Below are positions 61,062 through 64,000 of a DNA stretch of 64,000 nt, piece by piece. Position numbers and translations under genes: made by a program. This DNA comes from Ewingella americana ATCC 33852 (lineage in GTDB: Bacteria; Pseudomonadota; Gammaproteobacteria; Enterobacterales; Enterobacteriaceae), in assembly GCF_000735345.1 (NCBI RefSeq), contig NZ_JMPJ01000065.1:186001-250000 (forward strand), in the 5' to 3' direction. Below the pieces are notes generated by a model. That model saw only the letters and a list, made by a program, of their open reading frames with translations, was not told the DNA's origin and did not search any database. Every line of letters starts with the position of its first letter. The stretch's first letter is position 1.

Positions 61062-61985
61062 CTACCGACGCACCACATTCACCCGCCAAATCCCAAAGCA
61101 CACCAGCACCAGCGCGATGGCGTAACGCCATTCGAGGATGCTTTCTTGCAGGAAAATCGACGAGAGCACTGCGCCGGAGACCGGGATTAAGAAGTTAAAC
61201 GGGGCAATCATGCCTACACGGTTATGCTTGAGCAACAGGCTCCACAGTGCAAAGGCGACGGAGGATAACAGCGCCAGATAGCCGAGGATCGCGGCTGATT
61301 CCCAGCCATGAAACTCTAGCGTGCCGCCGCAGGCATAGCCGCCGAGTGTCAGTACCACGCCGCCGATGCCCAACTGCCAGCCGGTCATGACCGTCGGATC
61401 GGTGGTTTGCGAGATGCGTTTGCCGTAGAGCGAGGCGGCAGAGAGGATAAATGCTGCTAATACCACGAAGCCATCGCCCATCCAGCTAAAGCTAAAATCC
61501 ATCAGTTGGCTGTTGAAGTTCACCACCATCACGCCGGCAAAGCCCAGCACGCAGCCCACCACCTTGTTGATGCTGAGTTTGTCATTCTGATAAATAAAGT
61601 GCGCCAGCAGCACGCTGAAGAAGGTGCCGGTGGCATTCATAATCGAGCCTTTAACGCCCGTGGTGTAGGCCAGCCCAATATAAAAGAAGATGTATTGCAG
61701 CGCGGTCTGGGTGACGCCCAGTACAGCAAGTTGTGAATATTGATGGCGCGATAAACGGGCAATCGGCTTGCCCTGCAAGAAGGCGAAGGCCAGCAGCAGC
61801 AGGCCCGCGATGACGAAACGGTAACCCGCAAAGACAATTTTGCCCGGCAGGTCATCCGTCGCTATCTGGAAGATTTCATAACCATTTTTTATTGCCGGGT
61901 AAGCACTGCCCCACAGCAAACAACAAAACGCGGCGCCCATCCAGGCGAATTTCTTATTTGTAAATAGAGAAACGTTACTGTTCAC
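61062..61985 (-). CDS. DMT-family (EamA) transporter
   Basis: An inner-membrane permease with about ten membrane segments and two EamA repeats (FCCLLWGSAYPAIKNGYEIF and VVLAAFILSAASLYGKRISQ). Substrate cannot be told from sequence; relatives export amino acids or metabolites. I choose the GTG at 61983-61985 (protein starting MNSNVSLFTNKK) with AAGGG upstream. ATG at 62021 or 62060 would lengthen the soluble N-terminus. It marks the return to ordinary chromosomal base composition after the variable region. Confidence 0.8.
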   Translation of the reverse strand: MNSNVSLFTNKKFAWMGAAFCCLLWGSAYPAIKNGYEIFQIATDDLPGKIVFAGYRFVIAGLLLLAFAFLQGKPIARLSRHQYSQLAVLGVTQTALQYIFFYIGLAYTTGVKGSIMNATGTFFSVLLAHFIYQNDKLSINKVVGCVLGFAGVMVVNFNSQLMDFSFSWMGDGFVVLAAFILSAASLYGKRISQTTDPTVMTGWQLGIGGVVLTLGGYACGGTLEFHGWESAAILGYLALLSSVAFALWSLLLKHNRVGMIAPFNFLIPVSGAVLSSIFLQESILEWRYAIALVLVCFGIWRVNVVRR

Positions 61986-62211
61986 ATCCCTTCCCTTTGC
62001 CAGTGTGCGAGGCTCGTCCATCACGCAGGTGAGTTTAATTATCGGAGTAAGTCCCTTCATTATTCCCGATACAGATGTGACTTACCGTAATAAGCCTCAA
62101 AACTCTGTTTTAATTTGGGAATAATATTCTTGGGCGAGGCGGAAGGTGAACGCGGTGGAAAGGAGAGAAATTCCCCGCCGGCCGAGACAGGGAGTCCGAA
62201 CTAATAAAGAG

Positions 62212-63111
62212 CTACTGCGCGTGGTTAAGGGCGGCGATGACCTGAGGATTAAAGTAGTTCACTCGTAGCATGTATTGTTTACCGAGAATATCTCCCTTCC
62301 CCAGCCAGTTAATGCCGCCATAAGTCAGCAGCGCCCCCTCACTGTCGTAGACAAAGCGGTAGCCGTCTTCGTTACTGAATGTCACGTTGCCCTTGCTCAG
62401 GGAGAGAAGCTGATACCCCGCGACTGACGGAGAGTAAAGCTCTTGAATACGCTTCAGGTAAGCAGGAGCCAGAGCCGCAAACTGGCTTTTGATAAGAGCC
62501 GTATAGTTCTCTAAAGAGTGCCCCGGCATGGCTTCCAGACGTGAAGCAATAAGTGCATAAAACTCAGCATTAGTGCGAGCAATCGCGGTTTTGGTTGCCA
62601 GCGAGGCTTGAAGTTTATTGTTTACGATGACGTCGACGGTCACTTTTCGCGTTTTATTTTTCTCTTTCACCTGCCGAGTTTGCTGTTCTGTTATCTCACT
62701 CGCATTGAAAGGCTCGAGCATGCTGCTTGCCACCCAAGCAGCGCATAGCGTCTGGCGTGCTGGCTGATCGTTGTTCACCAGCAGGGATAGTGGCGCGCCC
62801 TGAGGAGCTATTTGGCTGGCATCAATCCCCTCTCTGTTGAGCAGAATCGCAATGTCGTCCTTGGTCATCTCCTCTCGCGCCAACAGGCAAATCTTCTGCA
62901 CTGCGGATAAATCAAACTGCCCGTTCAACTTAGGAACCAGCGTTTTAATGCTGTTTTGGATCATCGGCAGGGCTGGAATACTCAGCAAATTTTCGTCATT
63001 AGCCAACGCGCTTTGGTTCGCCTTCCCGGCTTCTGTGTTTTTCGAGGTGTTATCACAGCCTGACAGCAGAGCTGACAGCATGATGGCGATGCCTATTCCA
63101 GCAAATTTCAT
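62212..63111 (-). CDS. Lipoprotein downstream of the trimeric autotransporter
   Basis: A 299-residue lipoprotein with lipobox LLSGC (cysteine at residue 19) and a polar linker, then an alpha-helical domain without a recognisable family. It lies 78 bp after the autotransporter gene on the same strand. In Salmonella an inner-membrane lipoprotein (SadB) downstream of the trimeric autotransporter SadA helps its export; this position makes an analogous role possible, but I see no clear sequence match to SadB. A terminator between the genes argues for only partial co-transcription. Confidence 0.75.
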   Translation of the reverse strand: MKFAGIGIAIMLSALLSGCDNTSKNTEAGKANQSALANDENLLSIPALPMIQNSIKTLVPKLNGQFDLSAVQKICLLAREEMTKDDIAILLNREGIDASQIAPQGAPLSLLVNNDQPARQTLCAAWVASSMLEPFNASEITEQQTRQVKEKNKTRKVTVDVIVNNKLQASLATKTAIARTNAEFYALIASRLEAMPGHSLENYTALIKSQFAALAPAYLKRIQELYSPSVAGYQLLSLSKGNVTFSNEDGYRFVYDSEGALLTYGGINWLGKGDILGKQYMLRVNYFNPQVIAALNHAQ

Positions 63112-63149
63112 TTTTCTATCCGTGTTTCAAAAGATTAATTACCAGAAAA

Positions 63150-63179
63150 CAAAAAGAGGAAGCCCTTAAGGCTTCCTCA
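63150..63179 (-). terminator. Terminator after the trimeric autotransporter gene
   Basis: Minus strand GAGGAAGCC-TTAA-GGGCTTCCTC followed by TTTTTGTTTT, between the adhesin stop and the lipoprotein start. Confidence 0.88.
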
Positions 63180-63189
63180 TAGGGGTCAA

Positions 63190-64000
63190 TCAGAACTGGA
63201 AACCGACGCCCACCCCCCAGCCCACATTGCGTTGGGTATTGGTGTTGATTTGCGCCTTGGTTACCCAACGGCCGTTATCGGAAAGGTGAGAAGCACCCAG
63301 TGAAAGCGCTGATTCACCGTGGAAGCTCGCCCCGCCCAGAGCCATCATATTCGCGCCCGGCTCATAAGGCTGTGGCAAGCTGGCCATCGCCATCGCACCG
63401 GCAATACCCGCGCTCAGCACCTTCTTCTGCTTGTCCAAGTCGCCGCTCAGCTCATTAAATCTATTGTCGGTGTAGGAGTTTGCATTGCTGGTGCTGTTCG
63501 CCATGCTGTTGTTCAACTGGCCCATGTTCACGGCGTCGGTCTCACGCGTACCGGCGGCAACGTTAGTCACCTGGCGCTCATTACCCGCACTCCCCACTGA
63601 AACGCTGTTATCCCTGTCCGTCATGGAACCATTACCGAGCGCAACCGAGTTACTGTGGTTAGCCATCGCGCCATTACCCAGCGCGGTAGCATTTTTCCCC
63701 GCCGCTGAGGTGCCTGCCCCCGCCGCCATACTGTTGGCACCGGTTGGTTTTGGCTTAGCCGCCTGCGCGGTGTTATTCACTTGGAACATGCCATCGGTAC
63801 CGTTTTGCAGGTTGGTGACGTTTTGGATGGTTTCAGTCATTTGACCGCCCACGCTGCCAATAGACGAGCTCAGGTTAGCAATTGAAGTGTCGGTATATTT
63901 TTTCGACTCCGCCACCGCGCCGTCTAGCTGGCGAACGTTTACCGCATCGGTGTCCTGCATGCCATCAGCCACATTGCTGATAGAACGGGTTTCGCCTGTT
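63190..64000 (-). CDS. YadA-like trimeric autotransporter adhesin (partial, N-terminus outside window)
   Basis: C-terminal part of a trimeric autotransporter. In minus-strand order the frame already runs at the window edge (TGETRSISNVADGMQ), followed by neck motifs TDAVNVRQLD and TDAVNMGQLNN. Head repeats of the AxGNGA/SVALGNGS type and a coiled stalk follow. The YadA anchor domain closes it (KKVLSAGIAGAMAMASLPQP, ending GWGVGVGFQF with the terminal Phe of outer-membrane proteins). The anchor forms the 12-strand trimeric barrel. It is an adhesin or autoagglutinin; the passenger part is missing here, so binding specificity cannot be inferred. Confidence 0.93.
   Translation of the reverse strand, partial: TGETRSISNVADGMQDTDAVNVRQLDGAVAESKKYTDTSIANLSSSIGSVGGQMTETIQNVTNLQNGTDGMFQVNNTAQAAKPKPTGANSMAAGAGTSAAGKNATALGNGAMANHSNSVALGNGSMTDRDNSVSVGSAGNERQVTNVAAGTRETDAVNMGQLNNSMANSTSNANSYTDNRFNELSGDLDKQKKVLSAGIAGAMAMASLPQPYEPGANMMALGGASFHGESALSLGASHLSDNGRWVTKAQINTNTQRNVGWGVGVGFQF

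Noticed and set aside
60877-61131. 84-codon frame right of the winged-helix-like gene
   Set aside because: Overlaps the 3' end of the DMT transporter in another frame and matches no family; not enough to call a gene.

Overview
This is a chromosomal window of a gammaproteobacterium of the order Enterobacterales. Nearly every housekeeping gene is closely related to its Escherichia coli counterpart, and the order argO-mscS / fbaA-pgk-epd / tktA-loiP / speB-speA / metK-galP-sprT-endA-rsmE-gshB-yqgE-yqgF-yggR-yggS-proC-yggT-yggU-rdgB-hemW / yggN-glsB / yggL-trmB-mutY-yggX-mltC / speC / tRNA-Phe follows the E. coli 65-66 min region. The accessory content (lac operon at this site, yhf operon, trimeric autotransporter) fits a Rahnella/Rouxiella/Ewingella/Serratia-like member of Yersiniaceae better than E. 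coli. I cannot fix the genus from sequence reading alone.

Layout: 1-2.1 kb holds a partial yggE, argO and mscS. 2.2-8.3 kb is an inserted lacI-lacZ-lacY block (no lacA) with a near-canonical lac operator, plus a small LprI-like secreted protein. 8.4-14.4 kb is central carbon metabolism (fbaA, pgk, epd, tktA). 14.6-17 kb holds loiP and an mdtQ-like outer-membrane efflux lipoprotein. 17.2-23.6 kb is a complete leftward yhfZYXW-php-yhfUT operon lacking yhfS. 23.8-29 kb is the arginine-to-putrescine pathway (speA, speB) with a yqgB-like small ORF, then metK. 29.4-48 kb is the conserved galP-to-mltC core. In it gshB carries a +1 nucleotide in an A7 run, and an FMN-dependent glutamate-synthase-like protein and an unusual palindromic cluster sit between hemW and yggN. 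48.1-51.9 kb is an AT-richer wza-wzb-wzc export module with no polysaccharide synthesis genes around it. speC follows.

From 55.1 kb a tRNA-Phe gene is followed by tandem ~165-bp repeats that each restart with the last 17 nt of the tRNA. Next come a decayed VgrG (type VI secretion spike) fragment, a large M23-like/DUF3289-like effector, a DUF943-like putative immunity protein, a small membrane protein and unknown genes. This is a tRNA-associated variable region. The window closes with a DMT-family transporter, a lipoprotein and the C-terminal part of a YadA-like trimeric autotransporter.

Functionally, speA, speB and speC supply putrescine, and metK supplies the SAM precursor for higher polyamines. 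fbaA/pgk/epd/tktA feed glycolysis, PLP synthesis and the pentose phosphate pathway, and yggS handles PLP homeostasis. lacY/lacZ and galP handle galactosides. The most interesting parts are the tRNA-Phe tandem repeat array, the orphan VgrG-derived toxin/immunity locus, the gshB frameshift and the biosynthesis-free capsule export module.
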